The notes under the pieces were generated by a model. It was not told where the DNA came from, made no database searches, and saw only the letters and a program-made list of their open reading frames with translations. From the NCBI GenBank assembly GCA_004554455.1, contig SFMG01000018.1:1-35193 (forward strand): a stretch of DNA of 35,193 nucleotides, read 5' to 3'. Position numbers and translations under genes: made by a program. Source of the stretch: Bacteroidales bacterium (GTDB taxonomy: Bacteria > Bacteroidota > Bacteroidia > Bacteroidales > UBA932). Shown one piece after another: positions 15,421 to 23,930 of this stretch. The first letter of the stretch is position 1. Each line of letters opens with the position of its first letter.

Positions 15421-15460
15421 GATGCAAATCTGTGAAAATAAGCGGATTTGCATCTTTTTT
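15421..15460 (+). terminator. Rho-independent terminator after the GH127 gene
   Basis: GATGCAAATC (15421-15430) pairs perfectly with GATTTGCATC (15445-15454), followed by six T. The loop is 14 bases. Confidence 0.9.
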
Positions 15461-15468
15461 GGAAAATA

Positions 15469-15539
15469 AGTGTGGTGTAGTGTGGTAAGTTATAAAAATA
15501 TATCTATATTTGCAGCGGATACCACAGTGTACCACAGTG
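15469..15539 (+). promoter_or_regulatory. Sus operon promoter with four flanking half-sites
   Basis: The -7 element TATATTTG is at 15505-15512. Upstream lie two AGTGTGGT copies (15469-15476 and 15479-15486, 10-bp period). Downstream lie two identical TACCACAGTG units (15520-15529 and 15530-15539, also 10-bp period) in inverted orientation. The set is symmetric around about 15504. The upstream pair occupies the place of the -33 element. The layout suggests repressor binding on both sides of the promoter, probably by a GntR protein encoded further right. Confidence 0.65.
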
Positions 15540-15560
15540 TAATCCCGATTGAAATCATTT

Positions 15561-16451
15561 ATGAGGAAGATTAGTTTAGTTTTGTTGTTTGCATTGACCC
15601 TGTTTGGCGGTGCTGCCGCGATGACCCGCGAACGCAGCACTGCCCTTAGGGTTGGAACTTACAATCTCTGGAGGTCCGATCTGGGCAAGGGAGATTACCG
15701 TTGGGAACTGCGCAGGGACAGGCTTGTCAGGTCCATAGAGGATCTCGGGATGGATGTTTTTGCAGCGGAGGAGGTGGATACCACCATTTTCCGGGAGCTT
15801 CCCTCGCGTATGGAACAGTACGGATGGCTGGTGTTCAGTCCCTATTCGGAAGATGGAAGCGGCTCGGTCAAATCCCAGGCGATAATCTACCGCAAGGACA
15901 GGCTGGAGCCCCTGGATTTCCATCACTTCTGGCTTTCTCCGACTCCGGAGAAAATGAGTTCCGGCTGGGATGAAATGAAATTCAAGAGAGGGGCCTGCTG
16001 CGCAACCTTCAGACTGAAGGGCGTACGCGGTGACAGGCGCATATTCGTGATGATCAGTCATTTCCCTCTGGGAAAGGAAGCCAGGCTGAACATTGCGCCC
16101 CTTATTGTCGAGATGGAAAAGAAGTATAATCCGGATGGCCTGCCTTCGTTCTTTATGGGCGACCTTAACACCAGGGAGGAGAGACCGGAATCGTTCATAT
16201 TGAGAGAGTGGTGGAGCGACAGTTTCCTGAGCCTCGATGGGGAGGCGAAATCCGGCCCGAAGGGTACTTTCAACAATCACGGCGTCAATACGGATATGGA
16301 GGCGGCGCCGCGCATCGATTTCGTCTATTACAGGGGCAAGGGCATAGTTCCGTTGAGATATGTCTGCGACGACACTCTTTACGACGGCTTCTATCCTTCG
16401 GACCACTGCCCTGTCTATACCGATTTTCTCATAGATACGGGCCGCAACTGA
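15561..16451 (+). CDS. Periplasmic endonuclease/exonuclease/phosphatase family hydrolase
   Basis: A 296-residue EEP-fold metal-dependent phosphoesterase with a signal peptide ending at about GGAAA (residues 16-20). The ATG at 15561 is preferred over an in-frame TTG four codons earlier. Catalytic positions are present: Asn35 in TYNLW, Glu71 in EEV (the more usual QEV is replaced), His167 in ISHF, Asp201 and Asn203 in GDLNT, Asp253, and Asp281-His282 in PSDH. It is first in the Sus operon, 35 bases before susC. It is paralogous to the EEP domain of the lipoprotein at 22755 (shared FSPYS, EMEKKYN, LPSFF, REWW and LYD segments). EEP enzymes cut phosphodiesters in nucleic acids, lipids or sugars; the substrate here is unknown. 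Confidence 0.88.
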   Translation: MRKISLVLLFALTLFGGAAAMTRERSTALRVGTYNLWRSDLGKGDYRWELRRDRLVRSIEDLGMDVFAAEEVDTTIFRELPSRMEQYGWLVFSPYSEDGSGSVKSQAIIYRKDRLEPLDFHHFWLSPTPEKMSSGWDEMKFKRGACCATFRLKGVRGDRRIFVMISHFPLGKEARLNIAPLIVEMEKKYNPDGLPSFFMGDLNTREERPESFILREWWSDSFLSLDGEAKSGPKGTFNNHGVNTDMEAAPRIDFVYYRGKGIVPLRYVCDDTLYDGFYPSDHCPVYTDFLIDTGRN

Positions 16452-16486
16452 ATCGTGGAATATAAATATCTATATACTGACCGAAT

Positions 16487-19400
16487 ATGAAAACATTATT
16501 TCTAAAAGCCATTGCAATTCTTGCGGGCCTTGCGCTTGCTGCTCCGATTTCCTTCGCACAGGGGCGCGTGCAGGTCAGCGGAACGGCAAAAGACGCCCAG
16601 ACGGGAGAGCCCGTACTCGGAGCGGTCGTGATGGAAAAGGGCAGCCGGAATGCCGCTCTGGTAGATGCGGACGGCCGCTTCACCATCACCGTTGCCACGG
16701 ATGCCGAGCTTGTCTGCAGCTGCCTGGGTTATGTTGAGACAAGTGTGTCCCTGAACGGACGCAGCAGCGTGGATTTCCTGCTTTCCGTGGATAGCCAGAT
16801 GCTCGAGGAAACCGTGGTCGTGGGCTACGGTACCCTGAAGAAATCCCAGCTCGTCGGCTCTGTAGAGAGCGTTTCCGGAGAAGTGCTCGAGGACAGGGTG
16901 AATTCCAATATCACCCGCTCCCTCCAGGGCCAGGTGGCCGGTCTGAATATCATCCAGACTGACGGCAAGCCGACCCACGGGGGAGAGGTGTATATACGCG
17001 GAGGCTCCACTTCTTACATTTCCAAGGATCAGAACGGCTCGGGAAAGGCCAGCTATTCCATAGGCCAGGGCGGTGGCGCCCTCGTGCTCATTGACGGAGT
17101 CGAGGGCTCTATGTCATCGGTCAACCCTGATGACGTGGAGAGCATCTCGGTGCTCAAGGATGCTTCGTCGTCTGTGATCTATGGTGCCAGAGGCGCGTAT
17201 GGCGTGATTCTCATCACGACCAAGAATGCCGGGAAGGACAAGATTTCAGTGAATTACAATGGCTCGGTGTCCGTGAACAGCAGGACCGTGAAGTGGGAGG
17301 ATGAAGTCGTGGACAACGGTCTGGAATACACTGAGATATTCTACAAGCATTGGCTGGGCAACACTGCCACTCCTACTGCCGAGGGCAAGCTTCCTACCAA
17401 GATGAACATCTATTCCATACCTTCCGACTATCTGCAACGCTACCGCGAACACGTGGAAAGCGGAGCCACGAACAATGTCGAGCTGTGGAACGGACGCTAT
17501 CTCTACTATGATGACGTGAACTACATCAAGCTATTCTACCGCAGGGCAAACGTCACCACGACGCACAATCTCAGCGTGAACGGATCGTCGGGCAGGGTAA
17601 GTTACGGAATATCCGGACGCTATTATACCCAGCAGGGCATATACAAGATAGGGAATGAGAAATACAACTCCTTCAATTTCCGGACAAAGCTGAAGATTCA
17701 GGCTACGGACTGGCTCTCCATAGACAACAACACCTCCCTCTACAAGATGGACTATATCCAGCCTATCTTCTCTAAGAAGGACGGCAACGTGGGCAGCCAG
17801 CTCCGCCAGATAGCGATGATGGGACTTCCTTGCATCCCTACGAACAACGAGGACGGAACCTACACCGTTGCGGCTGCGGCCGGCGGCTATGCTGCCTTCA
17901 AAGACGGCAATTCCTCCCAGGAGCAGGGAAATATCACCATAATCACCTCCACCGGCGTTACCATCGAGCCGGTCAGGGACGTGTTCAATATACGCGGCGA
18001 ATTCGCCTACCGTCGGGTGGACACTTTCACCGACCGCTACGTAACTCCTGTCGCATACAGCGTCTCTCCGGGTGTGATGACCGATTATGTGAGTCAGGCG
18101 GACTCCTATCACAGAAGATATGACTATTCGAGGGACCATATCACCGCGAATGTCTTCGCTACCTGGACTCCGCGTCTCAATGAGAACCACAAGCTCAATG
18201 TCGTGGCCGGCTGGAACCTTGAGAATGACGTATATCACCGCCAGGGCAAGCTCCGCACCGGTATCCTGTACCCGGACAACCCGAATTTCGAGCTGATGGA
18301 CGGCGTCGAGACCACCGAATTCGTTCAGGACGGTTCGTCCTACGGACTGGTCGGCTTCTTTGCCCGCGTCAACTATTCTCTTCTGAAGAGATATATTTTC
18401 GAAATCTCCGCCCGTGCGGACGGCAGCTCCAAGTTCCCGTCCAATCAGCGCTGGGGCTTCTTCCCTTCCGGCTCCCTGGGCTGGAGGATTTCCGAGGAAC
18501 CTTGGATGGCAGGGGCGAAGTCCTGGCTGGACAACCTCAAACTCAGGGCAAACGCCGGTGCCCTCGGCAACGGAACCGTGGCTGCCTACGCCTTTATGAC
18601 CACAATGGGTATCAGCCAGACTTCCGCGGTGTTCGACGGATCCTTCCAGAACAAGGTTGGAGACCCTAACGTGGTTCCCGACAATCTGACCTGGGAGAAG
18701 GTCGCCACCTATGACGTGGGCCTCGACGCCGACTTTTTCAAGAGCCGTCTCTCCTTCTCCGGAGACTACTATGTGCGCAACACCACCGACCTCTACATTA
18801 CCGGTCCGGAGATTCCTGCAACCTTCGGTGAAAGTACCCCTAAGGGCAACTACGGCGCACTCCAGACAAGGGGATGGGAACTCACCCTCTCCTGGAGGGA
18901 CCAGGTGAAGCTCGGAGGCAAGGATTTCTCCTATAGCTTCAAGGGCAGCGTCTGGGACAGCAGGACCTGGGTGACCAGGTTCTACAACCAGAAGGGCAAT
19001 ATATACAACTTCTACAGCGGCAAGGAACTGGGTGAAATCTGGGGCTTCCGTTCCGACGGACTCTTCATGTCCAATTCGGAGGCGGCCGCCTGGTACAAGG
19101 ATGAATTCCACCACTTCGCCCCGGCCTCCGGACCTTATGCAGGCGATGTGAAATTCAGGGATCTCAACGGTGACGAGCTCATCAATACCGGCTCCTGGAC
19201 TCTTGACGATCACGGCGACCTCGACCGCATAGGCAACGAGGCTCCGCGCTATCAGTACGGTTTCAATATCGATTTCAGATGGAACGGCATAGGCCTGAGC
19301 GCCTTCATCCAGGGAGTGGGCAGACGCGACTGGTATCCTTCCCGCGGCACCGACTTCTTCTGGGGCTCCTACGGCCGTGCCTACGCCTATGCGCTCAAGA

Positions 19401-19828
19401 CCCAGCAGGCGGATATGGTCGAACTTGACCAGAGCACTTCCGAGTGGGTGTTCACCAATGCCGACAAGAATCCTTTCTGGCCTCGTGCCACTTACGGCGC
19501 AGCCGAGAATGAGAAGGGTGTGATGACTTTCCCTACAGACCGCTTCCTGATGGACGCCTCCTATGTGCGTCTGAAGACTCTCACTATCGACTACAGTTTC
19601 CCTAAGAAGCTTCTCGAGAAGGCCCGTATCCAGAGTCTGCGCTTCTACCTTACTGGAGAGAACCTGTTCACCTGGTCGCCTATGTTCAAATATACCAGGA
19701 TGTTCGATCCCGAGACTATCGGGAACGGCGATTCCGACTTCCACAGCGGAACCAGCACCACTATGGGTGACGGCTACAGCTACCCTATGCTGAGAACTTT
19801 CACTTTCGGCGTCAACCTGACTTTCTAA
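16487..19828 (+). CDS. SusC/RagA-family TonB-linked outer-membrane transporter
   Basis: A 1113-residue outer-membrane importer of glycan fragments. In order: signal peptide (ending about SFAQ, residue 25), a CarboxypepD_reg-like domain (about 28-105: VSGTAKDAQTGEPVLGAVV), a TonB-box-like segment (EETVVVGYGTLKKSQL, about 108-123), a plug domain with LKDASSSVIYGARGAYGVI (about 224-242), and a long beta-barrel to the C-terminal phenylalanine. The STN domain seen in some family members is absent, so an anti-sigma partner is not expected. The length is typical. susD follows after 12 bases. It probably works with the SusD-like and BACON lipoproteins as a lid-and-barrel complex. Confidence 0.97.
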   Translation: MKTLFLKAIAILAGLALAAPISFAQGRVQVSGTAKDAQTGEPVLGAVVMEKGSRNAALVDADGRFTITVATDAELVCSCLGYVETSVSLNGRSSVDFLLSVDSQMLEETVVVGYGTLKKSQLVGSVESVSGEVLEDRVNSNITRSLQGQVAGLNIIQTDGKPTHGGEVYIRGGSTSYISKDQNGSGKASYSIGQGGGALVLIDGVEGSMSSVNPDDVESISVLKDASSSVIYGARGAYGVILITTKNAGKDKISVNYNGSVSVNSRTVKWEDEVVDNGLEYTEIFYKHWLGNTATPTAEGKLPTKMNIYSIPSDYLQRYREHVESGATNNVELWNGRYLYYDDVNYIKLFYRRANVTTTHNLSVNGSSGRVSYGISGRYYTQQGIYKIGNEKYNSFNFRTKLKIQATDWLSIDNNTSLYKMDYIQPIFSKKDGNVGSQLRQIAMMGLPCIPTNNEDGTYTVAAAAGGYAAFKDGNSSQEQGNITIITSTGVTIEPVRDVFNIRGEFAYRRVDTFTDRYVTPVAYSVSPGVMTDYVSQADSYHRRYDYSRDHITANVFATWTPRLNENHKLNVVAGWNLENDVYHRQGKLRTGILYPDNPNFELMDGVETTEFVQDGSSYGLVGFFARVNYSLLKRYIFEISARADGSSKFPSNQRWGFFPSGSLGWRISEEPWMAGAKSWLDNLKLRANAGALGNGTVAAYAFMTTMGISQTSAVFDGSFQNKVGDPNVVPDNLTWEKVATYDVGLDADFFKSRLSFSGDYYVRNTTDLYITGPEIPATFGESTPKGNYGALQTRGWELTLSWRDQVKLGGKDFSYSFKGSVWDSRTWVTRFYNQKGNIYNFYSGKELGEIWGFRSDGLFMSNSEAAAWYKDEFHHFAPASGPYAGDVKFRDLNGDELINTGSWTLDDHGDLDRIGNEAPRYQYGFNIDFRWNGIGLSAFIQGVGRRDWYPSRGTDFFWGSYGRAYAYALKTQQADMVELDQSTSEWVFTNADKNPFWPRATYGAAENEKGVMTFPTDRFLMDASYVRLKTLTIDYSFPKKLLEKARIQSLRFYLTGENLFTWSPMFKYTRMFDPETIGNGDSDFHSGTSTTMGDGYSYPMLRTFTFGVNLTF

Positions 19829-19840
19829 ATCCGGACAGCA

Positions 19841-21673
19841 ATGAAAAGAATCATAATATCAATTACTTGCGCCGCTGCAGCCATTGCAAGTCTCGCTTCC
19901 TGCGAGAAATTCTTCGACAGGCAGCCTGAGGACAAATTCGCCGCCGAACTCTTCTTCAAGTCGGAGACCGACCTCAGATACTATACCAACGGCCTCATAG
20001 ATGCCGCTCTTCCTTCCTACGACGACATAGCTCTCGGTTCCGACAGGTTCTCGGATTTCTGTGCGACCAAGGAATCGACGACCTTCCTGCAGCCGGACAG
20101 ATACAGCGCCGCGACGGCCGGCGGATGGACCTATTCCGAATGGTCTTTCCTCCGTCAGGTCGCCTATATGCTCGACAATATGCCTAACGCGAAGGGCGCG
20201 GTCCCCGAGGACGTTTACAATCATTACGAGGGCGTGGCCCGTTTCTTCCGTGCAATGATAACCACGAAGAGGGTTAAGAAGTACGGAGACGTCTATTGGA
20301 TCGACCACGTGGTCAGCCCGAATGACTCGACCATACTCTACGGACCGCGTCAGGACCGCGAGTATATAATGCACAAGGTGGTCGAGGACCTCTGCTTCGC
20401 CTGCGAGAACTGCAAGACTGACGGCCCGAACGTAAGGACCGGAGGCTGCATATATATAAACAGATATACGGCTCTCGCCCTCGCGTCCAGAATCTGCCTC
20501 TACGAGGCCAGCTACCGCCGTTTCCATCCGGTGAATCCGTCCACGGGCAATCCTTGGAACGGGGAATATGAATCGGCGGACGATCTCTATCAGCTGGCTA
20601 TGGATTTCTCTGCGGAGCTCGTCGGGTCCGGCGTTTTCTCCCTGCACGGCAATTTCCGTGAACTCTTCACAAGCAGGGTGCTTCCTGCGGATGAGGTGAT
20701 CTGGGGCAGGAGCTGCAGCGAGGACCTTAGCGTGGGACACAAGGTGACATACAAGTATTGCTCCACCACTTCGTCCCTGCTTTACGGTCCTACCAAGGAC
20801 TATGTGATGAACTTCCTGGATCTCGGCGGCAATGCGGTCGGAGGCGCCGTTTCCCCGACAGAGGAATTCAAGAACCGTGACAGGCGTCTCGCCGCCCAGG
20901 TGCTCGCTCCGGGCCAGACCAAGGTGGACGCCGCCGGAAACACCGTCGCCTTTACCCCGGATTTCACCTGGACCTCTACCGGATACTTCTGGATGAAGTG
21001 GGTGATGCCTGAGTATTCTCCTATGAATGAGGGCGGTGTGGACAAGTCCTTCAACGCCATGCCTGCCATACGCTACGCAGAGGTGCTGCTCAACTACGCC
21101 GAGGCTGCCGAGGCCATAGGCAAGCTCACTCCGGAGATATGGAACAAGACCATAGCGGCCCTGCGCAAGGAACACGGAGGCATAGCTTCCGCACCGTTCC
21201 CTGCCGAGCCCGACCCTTACCTGCTCGAGTACTACACCAAGGATGTGCTCCATCCGGCAAGACTGAGCGCTGCCGCCCTGGAGATACGCCGCGAAAGGGC
21301 AGTGGAACTCACCCTTGAGGAGGGCCATCGCTGGGACGACCTTATGAGGTGGAATGTGGGCGACATTCTCGAGCGCCGCTACCGTCATCAGGGCTGGAGG
21401 GGCATTTACCTCAGCAAGGAGGACGTGAAGAACGGTTTTGAGTTCAACGGAAAGAAATATACCGTCTCCACGACCAAGACCACCAACGAGACCAACTACA
21501 AGATAACCACTCCTGATGACAAGAACCACACCCTTTCGCACGGGGATCACGGCTACCTCATCTACAATTACAAGCTTCAGTGGGATGACAGGATGTATCT
21601 CTATCCTATTCCTGTGACAGCGGCGAACGTGAATCCGAATCTCGGGCAGAACGAGGGCTGGCAGTGGATTTAG
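19841..21673 (+). CDS. SusD/RagB-family nutrient-binding lipoprotein
   Basis: A 610-residue surface lipoprotein that forms the lid over the SusC barrel and captures glycan. The lipobox SLASC places the lipidated Cys at residue 21, and the mature protein opens EKFFDRQPEDKF, a typical SusD start. TPR-like helices follow and the family pattern AALEIRRERAVELTLEEGHRWDDLMRW is seen near the C-terminal third. It is directly downstream of susC in the same operon. Confidence 0.97.
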   Translation: MKRIIISITCAAAAIASLASCEKFFDRQPEDKFAAELFFKSETDLRYYTNGLIDAALPSYDDIALGSDRFSDFCATKESTTFLQPDRYSAATAGGWTYSEWSFLRQVAYMLDNMPNAKGAVPEDVYNHYEGVARFFRAMITTKRVKKYGDVYWIDHVVSPNDSTILYGPRQDREYIMHKVVEDLCFACENCKTDGPNVRTGGCIYINRYTALALASRICLYEASYRRFHPVNPSTGNPWNGEYESADDLYQLAMDFSAELVGSGVFSLHGNFRELFTSRVLPADEVIWGRSCSEDLSVGHKVTYKYCSTTSSLLYGPTKDYVMNFLDLGGNAVGGAVSPTEEFKNRDRRLAAQVLAPGQTKVDAAGNTVAFTPDFTWTSTGYFWMKWVMPEYSPMNEGGVDKSFNAMPAIRYAEVLLNYAEAAEAIGKLTPEIWNKTIAALRKEHGGIASAPFPAEPDPYLLEYYTKDVLHPARLSAAALEIRRERAVELTLEEGHRWDDLMRWNVGDILERRYRHQGWRGIYLSKEDVKNGFEFNGKKYTVSTTKTTNETNYKITTPDDKNHTLSHGDHGYLIYNYKLQWDDRMYLYPIPVTAANVNPNLGQNEGWQWI

Positions 21674-21721
21674 TGTCCTTTAATGAATTGCTTATCAATT
21701 ATTTATTTACATATTTGCAAT

Positions 21722-22729
21722 ATGAAGAGATTTCTTTCCATTCTTTGCCTTGCGGCATTGGCTTTCGCATCCTGCACTCCTGACGAAATCAGGGAGCAGG
21801 ATCCGGAGATAGCTGTCGATCCGCAGAGCATAGAAGCAGAATATGCGACTTCGGTCCACGCTGTCAATGTTACGTCCAACAGCAGCTGGGTGCTTGTGCG
21901 CTCGGACTTAGAGGGCAATGACATCAGCTGGGTGAAGGTTGACAGGATTAACGGCAACGGCAGTTGCGGAATGAACATCAAGATTCTGGAGAATCCCGAT
22001 TCCCTTGAGCGTCGGGCCGTCATTACTTACAAGGCAGGACCGGAGGGCGAGGCCACGGCTTATATAGACATCTGCCAGGCCGGAAATCCGGACCCGGGAA
22101 AGGATCCCGAGCCGGAGCCGGAACCCGATCCGGATCCAGATCCTGACCCAGATCCTGACCCGGATCCTAAGCCGGAGACCGACACTCTCAAACTCACTTT
22201 CGACTTTACCGGTACCCCTCAGGAGGGCTGGGCCACTGCCAAGTCGGAGGCCACCTATCCAAACGGAGGTGTGGATGTGAGCTATGTGCTTGACGGACAG
22301 CCTTATCTCTTTAAGCTTGCCACATGCGACGTGGATGCTGGCGCCACGGTGGGCCCTTGGTGGGAGGCACCTTCCGGCGACACTCCGGGCTACCTGTCCT
22401 CCTATGCGCAGTACCGCTATATAGGCGTGCCTGCAATCAACGGTTATGCCCTTGTAAGAATCCTTGCAATTGGCGGAAACGTCGAACTTTCTTCCTTAAA
22501 TCCGAAGTTCTGTGTCACCGACAGCATAGCGAAATCGACCACCGAGGCCGGCGCGATTGCGGATGACTCCGCCTGCGTCGTGCAGGGTGGCGGCTACCAG
22601 ACACTCGAGGTGAACGGAAGCGGAACGCTCGATTACAATCTGTCGGGCACCGAGGCCGGAAAGCAATATTTCCTCTACGGACGCATAAAGGGAGCCTTGG
22701 GTTCCATATCGCTGACATATATCAAATAA
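21722..22729 (+). CDS. BACON-domain surface lipoprotein, putative glycan-binding protein
   Basis: A 335-residue lipoprotein starting at the ATG at 21722, where a lipoprotein signal begins (lipobox FASC, Cys18). Residues about 28-120 fit a BACON domain: a first strand with VDPQSIEAEY, the SNSSWV motif and a final strand AYIDICQAG. An unusual linker of alternating Asp/Glu and Pro follows (about 123-154). The C-terminal domain (about 155-335) is beta-rich with exposed aromatic residues (GPWWEAPSGD, SSYAQYRYIG) and ends with a beta strand. I do not recognise that domain. Position after susD and the two-domain lay-out fit a surface glycan-binding protein (SusE/F-like role), which is inference. Confidence 0.78.
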   Translation: MKRFLSILCLAALAFASCTPDEIREQDPEIAVDPQSIEAEYATSVHAVNVTSNSSWVLVRSDLEGNDISWVKVDRINGNGSCGMNIKILENPDSLERRAVITYKAGPEGEATAYIDICQAGNPDPGKDPEPEPEPDPDPDPDPDPDPDPKPETDTLKLTFDFTGTPQEGWATAKSEATYPNGGVDVSYVLDGQPYLFKLATCDVDAGATVGPWWEAPSGDTPGYLSSYAQYRYIGVPAINGYALVRILAIGGNVELSSLNPKFCVTDSIAKSTTEAGAIADDSACVVQGGGYQTLEVNGSGTLDYNLSGTEAGKQYFLYGRIKGALGSISLTYIK

Positions 22730-22754
22730 GGAACTGAAAGGCAAAAGAGCTGAA

Positions 22755-23930
22755 ATGAACAGATTACAGAAAGCACTTGCATCACTTGTCTTCCCGGCAA
22801 TGCTCCTGTCCTGCGACGGGGGCATTCGGGCTGATGAAAGTCTGTCCGTAAATCCCGACATCCTGGAAGTGGAGGCGGAACTTGCGTCCTATACGCTTTC
22901 CGTTGCGGCGGATTGCGGATGGACGGCGGAAATCATAGCCGAAAACGGCGCAGACGCATCCTGGCTGAGCCTCTCGAAATCCAAGGGACAGGGAAGCGCG
23001 CAGCTGAGCCTGAGGGTTTTTGCGAACCCCTACAATGCGCAGCGCAAGGCAGAGATACGTTTCAGCTCCGCCGGAGGCAGCACGGCTTCGGTTGCCGTCA
23101 TCCAGAAGGCGGCCGAAGGAGGGGAGGATATGAGCAGTATCAATATGAGGGTGGGCTCCTACAATATCAGGATGTCCACGCTTTCCGAAAGCGACCCGGC
23201 CAATGCCTGGGCCGAGAGGAGCAAGCGGCTCCTCACTTCGATAAAGGAGAATGATTTCGACATTTTCGGACTTCAGGAGGTCAGCACTGCTTCCCAGGAC
23301 TGGCTGAAAAGCAATTTCGGGGATACTTACGATTTCTGGTTCTTCAGCCCGTATTCCCAGGGCGGAAGCGGGGACAGGGCGCAGGGAATTGCCTTCAGAA
23401 AATCCCGCTTCAGCGGCTCCGACAAGCATTTCTTCTGGGCTTCCAACACCCCGGAAAGCTGTACGGAGAACGATACGGGCAGTCAGGGCAACTTCAAGAG
23501 GGGCGGAATATGCGGAACCTTCACCGAGAAGGCGACGGGCATCAGCTTTTTCTTTATGAACACCCACGCCTGTCTGAACAGGGAGCCGAACGACGCCTAC
23601 GCCGGCGTATATGTGGATATGGAGAAGAAATACAATACTGAAAACCTGCCTTCTTTCTTTGTCGGGGATATGAACTCCAGACCGGAATATGCCGCAATCG
23701 CCACATACAGGGAGTGGTGGAAGGACAGCTACGAAACGGCTGCCAGACGCAGCGGCGCTTCGAACAGCTACAATGCCTACTCCAACGCTGCAGGCAAGTA
23801 CCGCATAGACTATATCTTCGTCCGCGGCAAGGTGCAGGTTGACGAATTCTGCATAAACAATACACTTTACGACAACAGATACCCTTCAGATCACTTTCCG
23901 CTCTGGGCGGACGTATGCATAACAAAATGA
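22755..23930 (+). CDS. Surface lipoprotein with BACON and EEP phosphoesterase domains
   Basis: A 391-residue lipoprotein (lipobox MLLSC, Cys20). A BACON domain covers about 28-119 (SVNPDILEVEAELASYTLSV, CGWTAEI, and a final strand AVIQKA), followed by an EEP domain (about 131-391). Catalytic residues are intact: Asn137 in SYNIR, Glu175 in QEV, His271 in NTHA, Asp305-Asn307 in GDMNS, Asp352 and Asp379-His380 in PSDH. It would sit on the cell surface and cut a phosphoester in, or attached to, the polymer. It is a paralogue of the periplasmic enzyme at 15561. It begins 25 bases after the BACON lipoprotein gene, and its stop codon overlaps the next start (ATGA). Confidence 0.88.
   Translation: MNRLQKALASLVFPAMLLSCDGGIRADESLSVNPDILEVEAELASYTLSVAADCGWTAEIIAENGADASWLSLSKSKGQGSAQLSLRVFANPYNAQRKAEIRFSSAGGSTASVAVIQKAAEGGEDMSSINMRVGSYNIRMSTLSESDPANAWAERSKRLLTSIKENDFDIFGLQEVSTASQDWLKSNFGDTYDFWFFSPYSQGGSGDRAQGIAFRKSRFSGSDKHFFWASNTPESCTENDTGSQGNFKRGGICGTFTEKATGISFFFMNTHACLNREPNDAYAGVYVDMEKKYNTENLPSFFVGDMNSRPEYAAIATYREWWKDSYETAARRSGASNSYNAYSNAAGKYRIDYIFVRGKVQVDEFCINNTLYDNRYPSDHFPLWADVCITK

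Noticed and set aside
17531..19744. 737-codon open frame antisense to susC
   Set aside because: It is a shadow of the GC-rich susC gene. The sense protein has clear family motifs and the antisense one has none. The same holds for long antisense frames at 19859-21550, 23891-25672 and 12014-13228.
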